NCBI GenBank assembly: GCA_016744015.1
Contig: JADGFD010000011.1
Location: 28,121 to 92,120, forward strand
Direction of reading: 5' to 3'
Source of the DNA: Paracoccaceae bacterium
GTDB taxonomy: Bacteria > Pseudomonadota > Alphaproteobacteria > Rhodobacterales > Rhodobacteraceae
Length of the DNA: 64,000 bases
Of the stretch, positions 51,904 through 61,491 are shown piece after piece; the first letter of the stretch is position 1, and the number at the start of each line of letters is the position of its first letter. Both the position numbers and the translations under genes were made by a program. The notes below the pieces were generated by a model. It had not been told where the DNA came from. It saw only the letters and a list, made by a program, of their open reading frames with translations, and made no database searches.

Positions 51904-53430
51904 TCAGGACAATTCATCTGCCTGTATGCCCTCAGGAAGCAGGGCGCTTGGCAAGTTCTGATAGCAAACCGGACGCAGAAAACGGCGGATTGACAGGGTT
52001 CCGACAGAGGTTGCCCCAAAATTTGTGGAGGCCGGGTATGGGCCGCCGTGAACCATTGTATCACTCACCTCAACACCGGTTGGGAAGCCGTTTGCCAGAA
52101 TACGCCCGGCTTTGCGTTCAAGAATTGGAATGAACCGTGCAGCATTAGGTGTGTCTTCGTCATCAATGTGCACTGTGCAGGTTAACTGCCCCTGAAGACT
52201 TAGCGCCACGTCTCGCATTTCGTCTGAAGATTGTGCGATGACAATGACGCCGAGCGGCCCGAATACTTCTTCCGCAAGCGCTTCATTGGCGAGCCAGTTT
52301 TTGGCGGTCGTCTCATAGAGATAAGGTGTCGCATCGCGCTGATTGCAAGTAGAGGTCAGAACTTCACGCACGCCGCTTGTGCTGGCGATGCGCCGTTGGC
52401 CGTCCCGATATGCACTGGCGATACCGTCAGTCAGCATTGTTTGTGCGCTTGTCTCGGCCAAAGCAGCGCTTGCTGTTTCGGTGAATTTTTGCGCATCTTC
52501 GCCCGCCATCAAAATCGCAATGCCCGGGTTGGTGCAAAACTGCCCAGCCCCCATTGATAGAGATCCGGCCCATCCTTTTGCAATCTCATTGCCGCGATTG
52601 GTTAGAGCGCCTTCAAAAATGAACATCGGGTTAACGGAACCTAATTCACCAAAGAATGGAATCGGCTCTGGACGTTGCGCACAAAGATCAAATAACGCGC
52701 GCCCCCCAGCAAGCGAGCCCGTGAACCCAACAGCTTTGATTAACGGATGCTGGACCAAAGCGGCGCCCACTTGGCGGTTTCCGCCTTGGATCAGACTAAA
52801 GACTCCAGGATGTATGCCACACTTGCGAACAGCCGCGAGGATAGCTTCTGCCACAATTTCACCGGTTCCCGGATGAGCGCTATGCCCTTTTACGACAACC
52901 GGACAACCCGCGGCCAAGGCTGCCGCTGTATCACCGCCGGCAACGGAAAATGCCAAAGGAAAGTTGGACGCACCAAAAACAGCTACAGGTCCGATCGGGC
53001 GCTGCATCATGAACAATTCGGGGCGTGGCAGGGGGGCGCGGTCTGGTAACGCTGCGTCATGGCGGCGATCTAGATAGTTTCCTTGCAAAATGTGGCTAGC
53101 AAACAACCTTAACTGGCCGGTGGTGCGCCCGCGCTCACCTTGCAAACGGGCCACGGGTAGGCCGGATTCTTGACAACCAATTTCTGTGATCTCCTCGGCG
53201 CGCGCCTCGATCTCATCGGCAATTGTGTTCAAGAATGTCGCACGCTCTTCGGCGCTTGAATAGCCGTAGCTCCAAAACGCCAACTCAGCGGCTTGGGCTG
53301 CTGCGTCCACATCGCTAACGCGACCGACCGAAAAATCATGGGCCTCGCCGGATGACGGGGATGATGCGAAAGTTTGGTCTCCTGCAAGCCATTCGCCGCC
53401 AATCAAGTGTTTTCCGTGGGGTTTGAACAT
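51904..53430 (-). CDS. 2-oxoglutarate semialdehyde (2,5-dioxopentanoate) dehydrogenase
   Basis: 508 residues from ATG 53430, chosen for a GCGAGG site upstream. Aldehyde dehydrogenase fold with FFGELGSVNPMF (catalytic Glu loop), GAGQFCTNPG (nucleophilic Cys) and the bacterial KGSADH opening HLIGGEWLAGDQTFAS. It oxidises 2-oxoglutarate semialdehyde, the last step of trans-4-hydroxyproline catabolism (also of pentose and sugar-acid routes), to 2-oxoglutarate. The neighbouring epimerase, oxidase and deaminase genes fix its role here. An operator-like palindrome lies upstream at 53469-53487. Confidence 0.88.
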   Translation of the reverse strand: MFKPHGKHLIGGEWLAGDQTFASSPSSGEAHDFSVGRVSDVDAAAQAAELAFWSYGYSSAEERATFLNTIADEIEARAEEITEIGCQESGLPVARLQGERGRTTGQLRLFASHILQGNYLDRRHDAALPDRAPLPRPELFMMQRPIGPVAVFGASNFPLAFSVAGGDTAAALAAGCPVVVKGHSAHPGTGEIVAEAILAAVRKCGIHPGVFSLIQGGNRQVGAALVQHPLIKAVGFTGSLAGGRALFDLCAQRPEPIPFFGELGSVNPMFIFEGALTNRGNEIAKGWAGSLSMGAGQFCTNPGIAILMAGEDAQKFTETASAALAETSAQTMLTDGIASAYRDGQRRIASTSGVREVLTSTCNQRDATPYLYETTAKNWLANEALAEEVFGPLGVIVIAQSSDEMRDVALSLQGQLTCTVHIDDEDTPNAARFIPILERKAGRILANGFPTGVEVSDTMVHGGPYPASTNFGATSVGTLSIRRFLRPVCYQNLPSALLPEGIQADELS

Positions 53431-53468
53431 TTTGAAGCCTCGCTTAAGCATATTAGGGTTAGTTCACT

Positions 53469-53487
53469 TATGGATAATGTATCCATA
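53469..53487. promoter_or_regulatory. Operator-like palindrome, site 1 (GntR/FCD candidate)
   Basis: TATGGATA-ATG-TATCCATA: perfect 8-bp arms with a 3-base centre, 39 bases upstream of the semialdehyde dehydrogenase start. The core TGTATCCAT recurs at 54342-54358 and 63729-63743, each before another transcription unit of the hydroxyproline locus. Confidence 0.75.
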
Positions 53488-53543
53488 ATGAATTCACAAG
53501 AGATAATACGGCTTTGCTTACCTCTCAAAACCATACAGTTTGA

Positions 53544-54224
53544 TCAACTATTTTCGTCAGCTCTATTTTCGGCGACCATTTTAAGCAGTTGATTCTTCGT
53601 GCGCAGAATGTGGTTTGTCAAAAGCGCGCAAGCCTTATCAACGTCACCTTTCTTAGCAAAAGCCAGTAATGCAGCATGCTCCATTTTTGCGGGCTCACGC
53701 TTTTGCATCACGCTTAGATGCATTCGAACATAACGGTCAGCTTGAAGCGAAATCCGGCTCAGCAAATCATGTGTTAAATCCCGCCCGGCAGCGGCGTAAA
53801 GGGCCGTGTGGTATTCAAAATTTAACTCACCCCATTTACCAACAGTGCCAGCATCATAAGAATGCTCCATCTCGCCCAGAATTTTGGCGCAAAACTCAAA
53901 ATCTTTATCTGTCATTTCAGGGATCGCACGGCGAAACATGTCCACTTCAATCAGCGCTCTTAGGTCAAATATTTCGCCAATTTCCCGTAAAGAATGCTTG
54001 GTTACAGACGCGCCACGGTTATTCGTGAAATGTACTAAACCCTCGGCATCCAGCCGTTTCAAAGCCTCCCGGATGGGCATTCGTGAAACGTCGTATTCTT
54101 CAGCAAGCGATTCTTGCCGGATGGTCTCTCCTTCGGCAAGCTCTCCGCTCAGGATGCGTGCGCGCACATCGTCCGCTATAACTTCAGGGAGTGACTTTTT
54201 TGAAATAGCCCGCTTAAATGCCAC
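53544..54224 (-). CDS. GntR-family (FadR/FCD) regulator of the hydroxyproline locus
   Basis: 226 residues. Winged helix at the N-terminus (ETIRQESLAEEYDVSRMPIREALKRLDAEGLVHF), FCD ligand domain in the rest (FDLRALIEVDMFRRAIPEM, and His/Asp residues around MEHSYDAGTVGKWGELNFEYHTALYAAAG and RYVRMHLSV that usually hold a metal). It sits among the hydroxyproline genes, between the semialdehyde dehydrogenase and the reductase, and three similar palindromic sites lie at promoters of this locus. A half-site-like TTGGATACA at 54252-54260 and the palindrome AGTGAC-TT-GTCACT at 54264-54277 precede its own start. Confidence 0.9.
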   Translation of the reverse strand: MAFKRAISKKSLPEVIADDVRARILSGELAEGETIRQESLAEEYDVSRMPIREALKRLDAEGLVHFTNNRGASVTKHSLREIGEIFDLRALIEVDMFRRAIPEMTDKDFEFCAKILGEMEHSYDAGTVGKWGELNFEYHTALYAAAGRDLTHDLLSRISLQADRYVRMHLSVMQKREPAKMEHAALLAFAKKGDVDKACALLTNHILRTKNQLLKMVAENRADENS

Positions 54225-54341
54225 GCCATATTCCCTTTTATAAGCTGAATATTGGATACAAATAGTGACTTGTCACTGATTTACAACCCAAATATCATGT
54301 TTAACCGACCCGAAATAGCTGGCCATGAAAGCTGTGAATGA

Positions 54342-54358
54342 TGTATCCATTATCCATA
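54342..54358. promoter_or_regulatory. Operator-like site 2, upstream of imine reductase
   Basis: TGTATCCATTATCCATA, with the core TGTATCCATTATCCA identical to site 3 at 63729-63743 and overlapping site 1 in TGTATCCAT. It lies 33 bases before the reductase start codon. It reads as two direct copies of TATCCAT. Confidence 0.65.
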
Positions 54359-54391
54359 AGCTATTTGACGCCAAAAAAAAAGAGAACTCTC

Positions 54392-55402
54392 ATGAGCAAA
54401 ACTGTAAAAATCGCGTTGGACGAAATCAAAACAATGAGCGTTGAGATTTTGACCCGAACGGGCTACGGCGAGGCCCATGCGCAGGCCATTGCCGAAGTAC
54501 TTTACAAATGTCAGTTGGATGATTGCCAATCGCACGGGTTATTTCGCCTATTGATGTGTAGTCAAACGATGAGAGCTGGTAAAATTGACGGGCATGTTCT
54601 GCCTGTAATTACCAAAAGTGATAACGCCATTTTGCACGCTGACGCACGCGGCGGCATGTCGCTTTTGGCGGTCAATGAAGCCCTGCCAAAATTGATCGAG
54701 AAAACTAAAAAGCACGGGATTGCGGCGCTCGCCGTAAATAACTGCTATCATTTCTCGGCGCTTTGGCCCGAGGTAGAAGAGCTGTCTAAAGCGGGGCTTG
54801 CCGCTATGGCGATGGTGCCCAGCCATTCGTGGGTAGCCCCAGCGGGCGGCACACGCGGGAGCCTTGGCACAAACCCGCTTGCTTTTAGTTGGCCCCGGCA
54901 AAACCAAATGCCATTTACCTTTGACTTTGCAACCAGCGCATTTGCCCGTGGTGAAATCGAGCTTTATAAACGTGCTGGAAAGTCTCTTCCAGAGGGCGTT
55001 GCGATTGACAAAAACGGCAAGCCGACAACCGACCCGAGCGAAGCGCTGCAAGGGGCAATGTTAACCTTTGGCGGCCACAAAGGCTCTGCGCTTTCAATCA
55101 TGATCGAATTGCTGGCGGGGCCACTGATTGATGATCTAACCAGCCTTGAAAGTATGGAATTCGCTGCCGGCACCGGCGGCGCGCCATATCACGGCGAAAT
55201 CATCCTTGCGTTTGACCCAAACTTGTTCAGCAAAGGCAGGGCGGACGCAAATGAAGCGCGCGCCGAACGGCTTTTTGCAGATATCATAGATCAGGGTGCG
55301 CGACTACCGTCTCAACGGCGGTTTAAGGCGCGCGCCCTAAACTTGGAACGTGGATATGTGGAAATACCGCAAGCGCTTTATGCTGATCTACAGGCGCTCT
55401 AG
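54392..55402 (+). CDS. Ldh-family NAD(P)H reductase, probable pyrroline-2-carboxylate reductase
   Basis: 336 residues of the LDH2/MDH2 (YbiC-like) family. Starts at ATG 54392. Motifs: CQLDDCQSHGLFRLLM, AVNNCYHFSALWPEVEEL with the catalytic His, GTNPLAFSWPR, and LTFGGHKGSALSIMIELLAG near the C-terminus. Members reduce delta-1-pyrroline-2-carboxylate to L-proline (or piperideine-2-carboxylate). Next to two 3-hydroxyproline dehydratase candidates this reductase would finish the 3-hydroxyproline to proline route. Transcribed toward the proline-racemase-family gene, which ends ten bases away. Confidence 0.88.
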   Translation: MSKTVKIALDEIKTMSVEILTRTGYGEAHAQAIAEVLYKCQLDDCQSHGLFRLLMCSQTMRAGKIDGHVLPVITKSDNAILHADARGGMSLLAVNEALPKLIEKTKKHGIAALAVNNCYHFSALWPEVEELSKAGLAAMAMVPSHSWVAPAGGTRGSLGTNPLAFSWPRQNQMPFTFDFATSAFARGEIELYKRAGKSLPEGVAIDKNGKPTTDPSEALQGAMLTFGGHKGSALSIMIELLAGPLIDDLTSLESMEFAAGTGGAPYHGEIILAFDPNLFSKGRADANEARAERLFADIIDQGARLPSQRRFKARALNLERGYVEIPQALYADLQAL

Positions 55403-55411
55403 CCCTCAAAA

Positions 55412-56437
55412 TCAAGCTCCCCAAGTGTCACTGAGTCGATAACCATCAGGCCAAGGATCATCTGGATCTAGCATGTGCTGATGTATACCTGTTATCCAGC
55501 CGCGCCCGCTAATTTGCGGAACGATGGCGGGCTGGTCTCCAACTTGCGCGGAGGCCAAAGCCTTGCCGGTAAAGGTTGAGCCAATAATTGAAATGGCTTC
55601 AAATTCTTGCCCGACCTGCATTTCACCTTTTGCAACCATTACGGCCATGCGCGCAGAAACCGCTGTTCCGGTTGGCGAGCGGTCTACTTTTCCCGGCTGA
55701 ATGGCCACGGCTGATTTGCCTCGCAAACCTGCATCCGTAGCAGTGAGCGGCCCGCAGAATGCACAAAACGAAATGTGATTCCAGTCTGGGTTTTCCGGGT
55801 GGGTAAAGCCTAGCTGCGCATTCGCAGCATCGGTGATTTTCACCCCGAGCTGTGCAATTTCTTTGGCTTCAGATTCTGTGATCTCGAACCCAAGCGCGGC
55901 GGCATCGACAATAACAAAGCTATCGCCACCATAAGCCGTATCCACCTTAAGTGTCCCAAGCCCCTGCACCTCAAGCGGCACTGCAATTTTGCCCGCAAAA
56001 CTTGGTACATTTTGCACGAATATTCTTTCGGCCTTGCCGTTTTTGCACTCGGCATGAACCCGAACCAGCCCACCAGGTGCCTCTAATATCATACTGGTAA
56101 CCGGCTCCTGCATCGGAATAATACCGCTATCCAGCAAAACCGTCGAGACACAAATAGAGTTTGACCCAGACATTGGGGGCGTATCTTCGGGCTCCATAAT
56201 GATAAAGGCGGCATCGGCTTCCGGATGCTTGGGCGGCACCAAAAGATTAACGTGGCGAAAAACGCCTCCGCGCGGCTCGTTCAAAACAAAGTTGCGGAGC
56301 GTTTGATCCCGCGCAATAAATGATCTTTGCGCCCACAATGTTTCCCCCGGAGGCGGGGCAACGCCGCCAACGATCACATCGCCGACTTCACCCTCGGCAT
56401 GTGCAGAAATCACATGAATGGTTTTGGTGCTACGCAT
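55412..56437 (-). CDS. Proline racemase superfamily protein with Ser/Thr active-site pair
   Basis: 341 residues of the proline racemase superfamily. The two catalytic positions, normally Cys/Cys (racemase, epimerase) or Cys/Thr (trans-3-hydroxyproline dehydratase), read Ser90 ([10 protein letters not shown]) and Thr256 ([13 protein letters not shown]). The Thr at the second place is the dehydratase mark, while Ser at the first is known in some epimerases. The genome context (enolase-type 3-hydroxyproline dehydratase next, pyrroline reductase convergent) favours a dehydratase for trans-3-hydroxy-L-proline. The Ser/Thr pair makes the exact reaction uncertain. It is the last gene of the nine-gene operon. 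Confidence 0.82.
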   Translation of the reverse strand: MRSTKTIHVISAHAEGEVGDVIVGGVAPPPGETLWAQRSFIARDQTLRNFVLNEPRGGVFRHVNLLVPPKHPEADAAFIIMEPEDTPPMSGSNSICVSTVLLDSGIIPMQEPVTSMILEAPGGLVRVHAECKNGKAERIFVQNVPSFAGKIAVPLEVQGLGTLKVDTAYGGDSFVIVDAAALGFEITESEAKEIAQLGVKITDAANAQLGFTHPENPDWNHISFCAFCGPLTATDAGLRGKSAVAIQPGKVDRSPTGTAVSARMAVMVAKGEMQVGQEFEAISIIGSTFTGKALASAQVGDQPAIVPQISGRGWITGIHQHMLDPDDPWPDGYRLSDTWGA

Positions 56438-56445
56438 GGTTACCC

Positions 56446-57549
56446 TCAGGAGTAAATTGCGACAGGATCGCCGAGCGCTTCAAAGATGGGGGTAATGCCC
56501 AGCCCTGCGCTGTCAGGCGCGGCCATACGCCCATTAACACGTCGAGGGGCGCCCTTGGCAATATCAACTGTTCCGTAGCTGTTAAAATCAGTTGCCGAGA
56601 ACGTGAAATCTGGCGGCGTAGACTGCGCCAAATGGGCAATTGTGGCCGTGGTAATATCGCCGCCCCACGTATCTTCAATGGTCATTGGGATACCGTGTTG
56701 CACACAAAGGTCTCGCATAAGTTTTGCTTTGGTCAGGCCGCCGACTTTGGAGATTTTCAAGTTGATGACATCCATCGCATCCTCAGAAATGCCGCGAACA
56801 AGCGTATTTGGCGTATCTATCACCTCATCCAGAACAAACGGCAGGGCTGTGCGGCGCCGAATTGAAACACATTCTTCATAGGTCAGGCAAGGTTGCTCCA
56901 CATAAACATCAAGTGACGAAATAGCGCCAACAACGCGCGCAGCCTCATGGCGGGTCCAGCCGGTATTGGCGTCAGCCACCAATAAATCGCTGGGTTTTAA
57001 AACCTCACGGGTTGCGTGAATGCGCTCAATATCCTCATTGGCGCCCCCCCCAACTTTAAGCTGAAACTTTGTGTAGCCCTCCAAGGCATAGTTTTCAATT
57101 TTTTTCGCCATGATTTCAGGTGCTTCCTGACTTATGGCACGATACAAAACCACATCATCCTGTGCGGCGCCACCCAGCAAAGTATAGACAGGCTGGCCCG
57201 TCGCTTTGCCAAGAAGATCCCAGCAGGCAATATCAATGGGAGCCTTCGCATAAGGATGACCCCGCAGCGCGGTGTCCATCACGCGGTTGATATCTCCGAT
57301 ATTTAGCGGATCTCTCCCAATGAGATGTGGCGAAAGCTCTGCCAATCCGGCACGCACACCCAGCGCAAAAGAGGGCAGATAAGCAGAGCCAAGCGGGCAG
57401 CATTCAGCGTATCCTGCGATACCTTCATCGGTCACTATTTCGACAACAGTGCTGTCAAAAACCTCAACAAAATTTCCGTTGGCCCAGTTGTACCGGCCTT
57501 CTTTCAGCGGAAGATCAACCTGATAAACCCTAATGCTCGTGATTTTCAT
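56446..57549 (-). CDS. Enolase-superfamily enzyme, probable cis-3-hydroxy-L-proline dehydratase
   Basis: 367 residues, muconate-lactonising subgroup. The capping domain is followed by [10 protein letters not shown] (the K-x-K position reads Q-L-K, so only the second Lys remains), metal ligands in [17 protein letters not shown] and FVLDEVIDT, and a second catalytic Lys in [10 protein letters not shown]. Enolase-superfamily cis-3-hydroxyproline dehydratases are known from related alphaproteobacteria in the same kind of gene cluster (4HypE, proline-racemase paralogue, pyrroline reductase). Starts 11 bases after the FAD oxidase gene and ends eight bases before the racemase paralogue. Function inferred from context. 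Confidence 0.8.
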   Translation of the reverse strand: MKITSIRVYQVDLPLKEGRYNWANGNFVEVFDSTVVEIVTDEGIAGYAECCPLGSAYLPSFALGVRAGLAELSPHLIGRDPLNIGDINRVMDTALRGHPYAKAPIDIACWDLLGKATGQPVYTLLGGAAQDDVVLYRAISQEAPEIMAKKIENYALEGYTKFQLKVGGGANEDIERIHATREVLKPSDLLVADANTGWTRHEAARVVGAISSLDVYVEQPCLTYEECVSIRRRTALPFVLDEVIDTPNTLVRGISEDAMDVINLKISKVGGLTKAKLMRDLCVQHGIPMTIEDTWGGDITTATIAHLAQSTPPDFTFSATDFNSYGTVDIAKGAPRRVNGRMAAPDSAGLGITPIFEALGDPVAIYS

Positions 57550-57560
57550 AATAATCCCTT

Positions 57561-58805
57561 TCAGAAGCGCGTTGCCGAAAATGCATCGAGCGGCATTGCT
57601 GGTGTGGAGCCATTGACCAGCGAAGTAACAAGTTCTGCGGTTCCCGCCGCTTGTGTTAGCCCTAAATGCCCATGCCCGAAAGCATACACCACATTGCGCG
57701 ACTTTGGCGATTGGTCGATGACCGGCAAGCTATCAGGCATTGAGGGGCGAAACCCCATCCATTGCTGGCCGCCCCCGGTTTTTAAGTCTGGCAAAAATTG
57801 AGCGGCTTTTCGCAACAAAATATCCGAACGTTTGTAATTTGGGGGCAAGCTTAACCCACCCAGTTCCACAGCGCCACCAACCCGAACACCCCCCGATATT
57901 TTTGAAACAACAAACCCGTGCGCTCCAAATGTCAGGTGCGTTTTTAGGTCAAACGCGCCGGCGGGCAGCGTGGTGTTATAACCGCGCTCTGTTTCCAGCG
58001 GAATTTTGTCACCCAGTGTGCGCGCAAGATGGTGAGACCACGCCCCCGCCGCTACAACGACCTGCTTGGCCTGCAATTCGCCGTTTGGGGTTGCCAATTG
58101 AACACAATCTTGCACCTGCAAAAGGCTTTTTACGTCGGTAACATTAATCGAACCGCCTCTTGCGATGAACTGTTGGGCGATATGCTGGCTCCAAGCCAGT
58201 GGGTCGCAGGTGTTTAGCCAATTGGGGGTATAGCTTGCATGGGTAAACCTAGGGTCAATACCGGGCTGTAGCTCAGCGATCGCCTCTGGGCTTTGTAGCA
58301 GCTTAAAGTCTACACCAAATTGCTTGCGCAGGTCCCAGCTTGAAAGGCTGGCGTTATATTCCCGCAATCCTTCATATAATTGGAGCTGGCCCTCACGCTG
58401 CATCAGTTTTTCACCCTCAACAGCTTTGATTTGGCGTTCAAGTGCACTTTGTGACACCTTCATTAGCTCAGATTGTGCCACAACCGAGGCTTCATAGTGC
58501 TTGCGCCAACTCGCACGCCAAAAGCGCCACATCCACGGGGCAATTTTGAGGGCATAGGATGGCGGAATAGAAAGCGGCCCCAAGGGGTCTAGCAGCCATT
58601 TGGGCGCACGAGACATGACCCCGGGTGTTGCCAGCGGCACAATGTCGGAAAATGCAAATGCACCCGCGTTTCCGGCTGAAGCTTCAGCCGCAACGCCTTT
58701 ACGATCAACCACAGTTACAGATTTCCCTGATTTTTGTAGCTGAAGGGCGATGCTAAGCCCAACTATTCCAGCGCCAACAACAATGATATCCTGTTGTATA
58801 ATCAT
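57561..58805 (-). CDS. FAD-dependent D-hydroxyproline oxidase/dehydrogenase (DAO family)
   Basis: 414 residues, DadA-like. N-terminal FAD motif [45 protein letters not shown] and C-terminal [18 protein letters not shown] with [20 protein letters not shown]. In hydroxyproline catabolism the cis-4-hydroxy-D-proline made by the epimerase is oxidised to pyrroline-4-hydroxy-2-carboxylate by this type of enzyme. Placed between the epimerase gene and the enolase-type dehydratase gene. A general D-amino acid dehydrogenase is the alternative. Confidence 0.87.
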   Translation of the reverse strand: MIIQQDIIVVGAGIVGLSIALQLQKSGKSVTVVDRKGVAAEASAGNAGAFAFSDIVPLATPGVMSRAPKWLLDPLGPLSIPPSYALKIAPWMWRFWRASWRKHYEASVVAQSELMKVSQSALERQIKAVEGEKLMQREGQLQLYEGLREYNASLSSWDLRKQFGVDFKLLQSPEAIAELQPGIDPRFTHASYTPNWLNTCDPLAWSQHIAQQFIARGGSINVTDVKSLLQVQDCVQLATPNGELQAKQVVVAAGAWSHHLARTLGDKIPLETERGYNTTLPAGAFDLKTHLTFGAHGFVVSKISGGVRVGGAVELGGLSLPPNYKRSDILLRKAAQFLPDLKTGGGQQWMGFRPSMPDSLPVIDQSPKSRNVVYAFGHGHLGLTQAAGTAELVTSLVNGSTPAMPLDAFSATRF

Positions 58806-58833
58806 GATTATCTCACAATTTATTATACTAAAC

Positions 58834-59766
58834 TCAAAGTATTATGCCATTTTTATAAGGGTCACACTCGTCAAAGATCAACGTGCATTCCGCCATCACA
58901 AAGGCTTGGCCGGTGATGGTTGGAATGATGCCGCCCTTAATTCCGGGCTGATATGATAGCCGATAAGGGCTGCCAATTACGCTTTCTTGTATAATGATGT
59001 CGCCAGGCAAGAGGCGACCGTCTGCGGCTAAACAGGCTAGCCGTGCCGAGCTGGCTGTACCACAAGGCGAGCGATCATAAGAATTGTCAGGGCAAAGCAC
59101 AAAGTTACGACTGTGGACATCTGCGTTAGTCGAAGAGCCTTGGAAAACAACATGATCTATCGGTTGTCCTTCTTCACCGCCAATGCCCTGCTTAATTGTT
59201 GCCTCACGAATAGCAATCGTAGCGTCGGTCAATGCCCGCAAATTGGTTGGCAACACAGGAATCGGGCTTGGGTCTACAATAAAGAACCAATTCCCTCCAT
59301 AAGCGACATCGCCGGTGATGGTGCCCAATCCGCTGACCTCAACTGAAACGGCTTCGCGGACGCGGCGGCTTTCGATGTTTGTGACTTCGACAGTATTCGC
59401 GTCTAGCAGCTGCACTTCAATTTTGCCCGCAGGGGTTTCAATTTGATGGGTCCCAATATCAATTCGGCCCAGATGGGCGAGCGTAACCGCCAGCCCGATA
59501 GTGCCATGCCCGCACATTCCCAAAACGGCGTCGGCATCAAAATAGATGACACCCGTGGCGCTCTCCGGGTCGGTCGCATTTACCAAAAGGGCGCCAACCA
59601 TGGCGGGGTGGCCGCGCGGCTCTAGCAAAATTGAATTGCAAAACTCTTGATGTTCGGCCGCTAAAATTTGCGCACGCTCAACCAGAGACCCCGATCCAAG
59701 ATCCGGGCCTCCATCGAGGATCACTCGCGTGGGTTCGCCACCCGTGTGGCTGTCAATCACATGCAT
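58834..59766 (-). CDS. 4-hydroxyproline 2-epimerase
   Basis: 310 residues of the proline racemase superfamily with both catalytic Cys residues: Cys85 in GMCGHGTIG and Cys235 in DRSPCGTASSAR. It begins MHVIDSHTGGEPTRVI, the usual 4HypE N-terminus. It epimerises trans-4-hydroxy-L-proline to cis-4-hydroxy-D-proline. Context (deaminase gene overlapping upstream by ten bases, D-hydroxyproline oxidase downstream) makes epimerase far more likely than proline racemase. Confidence 0.92.
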   Translation of the reverse strand: MHVIDSHTGGEPTRVILDGGPDLGSGSLVERAQILAAEHQEFCNSILLEPRGHPAMVGALLVNATDPESATGVIYFDADAVLGMCGHGTIGLAVTLAHLGRIDIGTHQIETPAGKIEVQLLDANTVEVTNIESRRVREAVSVEVSGLGTITGDVAYGGNWFFIVDPSPIPVLPTNLRALTDATIAIREATIKQGIGGEEGQPIDHVVFQGSSTNADVHSRNFVLCPDNSYDRSPCGTASSARLACLAADGRLLPGDIIIQESVIGSPYRLSYQPGIKGGIIPTITGQAFVMAECTLIFDECDPYKNGIIL

Positions 59767-60716
59767 TTAGCGATGATCCCACCTTGTGCGGACCAATCAG
59801 CAAACCAGTTTTGGAAAAGAGCGTATTGCAGTTCGCAATAGTTGCGCTGCGCGTCACTCAATTCATCGGTTTCATTGAAATGCAGGCGGTATTCGTCTTC
59901 GCCGTTCAGCACGAGAAGGTATTTATAGAATAAAACCAGATCTGTGCCTTCGTCAAAGCTGGCAAGAACCGAAAATGCTTCCTCAAGCTCCAATGCGCGT
60001 TGCCGCGCCTCAGCGTTGCCCTGTGCGGCTTCTTTGGATAGGCTCGCCAAAAGCAGTGCCTCTTTTGGGAGCGCTGTGCCAATGCCGGTTATCGAGCCGG
60101 TTGCGCCACAATTAACAAAACCATGGAAAACCTCGGTATCAACGCCAACCATCAAGGTAACATCTTCGTCATGCGAGGTAATGGTTTCAGCGGCGTACCG
60201 CAGATCATCTTTACCGCCGAACTCTTTAAAACCAATCAGGTTGGGGTGCTCGGCGCGCAATGCAAAGAACAGGTCTGCCTTTGTGGCAAAGCCATAAACA
60301 GGGCTGTTGTAGATGATCGCAGGCACATCCGGCGCAGCGCCAAGAATGGCCTTAAAGTGGTTTTTTTGCGCGATGGGTGATGTCCCGCGGGACAGAACGC
60401 GCGGAATAACCATCAGCCCTACAGCGCCGACCTTCTGGGCATGGGCAGCATGTGCCGCCGCTGATTTGGTGTTGATCGCACCCGTTCCCACAACAACCGG
60501 CAAGCCAGCGTCTACAAGGCGCGCAACACCTTCCATGCGTTGATCGTCTGACAGAAGCGGCCAGTCGCCCATAGAACCGCAATAAACAACAGCAGACATG
60601 CCTGCGTCGATCATTTCTTTACCTTTTTTGACAAGGGCGTCAAAATCAGGGCTGCGGTCCGCCTTGCAGGGCGTCATTAAGGCTGGCATTGTGCCGGTAA
60701 AAACATTCTTAGACAT
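59757..60716 (-). CDS. DapA-family pyrroline-4-hydroxy-2-carboxylate deaminase
   Basis: 319 residues from ATG 60716, which has GGAGAG upstream; the frame extends further without support. Class I aldolase-type fold: ALMTPCKADRSPDFDALV, VYCGSMGDWPLLSDDQRM, the Tyr in PAIIYNSPVYGF, the Schiff-base Lys in LIGFKEFGGKDDL. Members of this subgroup deaminate and dehydrate pyrroline-4-hydroxy-2-carboxylate to 2-oxoglutarate semialdehyde. It follows the importer genes and precedes the epimerase. Dihydrodipicolinate synthase is excluded by context and by the changed GTTGE motif (here CGSMGD). Confidence 0.9.
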   Translation of the reverse strand: MSKNVFTGTMPALMTPCKADRSPDFDALVKKGKEMIDAGMSAVVYCGSMGDWPLLSDDQRMEGVARLVDAGLPVVVGTGAINTKSAAAHAAHAQKVGAVGLMVIPRVLSRGTSPIAQKNHFKAILGAAPDVPAIIYNSPVYGFATKADLFFALRAEHPNLIGFKEFGGKDDLRYAAETITSHDEDVTLMVGVDTEVFHGFVNCGATGSITGIGTALPKEALLLASLSKEAAQGNAEARQRALELEEAFSVLASFDEGTDLVLFYKYLLVLNGEDEYRLHFNETDELSDAQRNYCELQYALFQNWFADWSAQGGIIAKCM

Positions 60717-60768
60717 CGTATTACTCTCCATTTTATAGCGTTTGTTCTGCGTCAAATCACAGCTAGGG

Positions 60769-61491
60769 TTACTTGACCTTGGCAAGAAATTTTTGCAGGT
60801 GTTCAGATTTAGGGTTTGTAAAAAACTCTTCAGGCGGGCTGATCTCTTCCATTTGGCCCTGATGGAAAAACGCGACACGATCAGAGACTTCACGGGCGAA
60901 ACCCATTTCATGCGTCACGCATATCATGGTCATGCCTTCCTCGGCCAAAAGGCGCATTGTATCCAATACTTCCCCTACCAGTTCAGGATCAAGCGCGGAC
61001 GTGGCTTCATCAAACAGCATATAGCTTGGCTCCATCGCCAAAGCGCGCGCAATGGCAAGGCGCTGTTGTTGCCCGCCAGATAGGGCGCTCGGATAGCTAT
61101 CCAGTTTATCGCCCAGTCCAACATGTTTGAGTTGCTGAGCCGCAATCTCTTTCGCATCCGATTTAGACATTTTCCGAACAATTTTGGGCGCAAGCGCCAC
61201 ATTTTCCAGGGCTGTCAAATGCGGGAAGCTATTCCATTGCTGAAACACCATACCCATTTTTTGGCGCAGCGCGTTTACGTCGGTGCCTTTGGCATGAACA
61301 TCGGTGCCATCGACAATAACGCTGCCGTCCTGAATTTCCTCAAGCGCGTTGATGCAATAGAGAAGCGTTGATTTCCCCGAACCGGAGGCACCAATAACGC
61401 TCAGCACTTCGCCTTTTTGAACATCCAGATCAATGCCTTTTAACACGTGCAACGAGCCGAAATATTTGTGTAAATTGCGGATCTCAATCAT
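60769..61491 (-). CDS. Amino-acid ABC importer ATPase (hydroxyproline locus)
   Basis: 240 residues, GlnQ/HisP type. Walker A GASGSGKST, Q-loop VFQQWNSFPHL, signature LSGGQQQR, Walker B YMLFDEATSALDPEL and H-loop VTHEMGFAREVSDR. The ATG at 61491 overlaps the permease stop by four bases. Part of an SBP-permease-permease-ATPase polar amino-acid importer. Hydroxyproline is the expected cargo from its place at the head of the catabolic operon. Confidence 0.93.
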   Translation of the reverse strand: MIEIRNLHKYFGSLHVLKGIDLDVQKGEVLSVIGASGSGKSTLLYCINALEEIQDGSVIVDGTDVHAKGTDVNALRQKMGMVFQQWNSFPHLTALENVALAPKIVRKMSKSDAKEIAAQQLKHVGLGDKLDSYPSALSGGQQQRLAIARALAMEPSYMLFDEATSALDPELVGEVLDTMRLLAEEGMTMICVTHEMGFAREVSDRVAFFHQGQMEEISPPEEFFTNPKSEHLQKFLAKVK

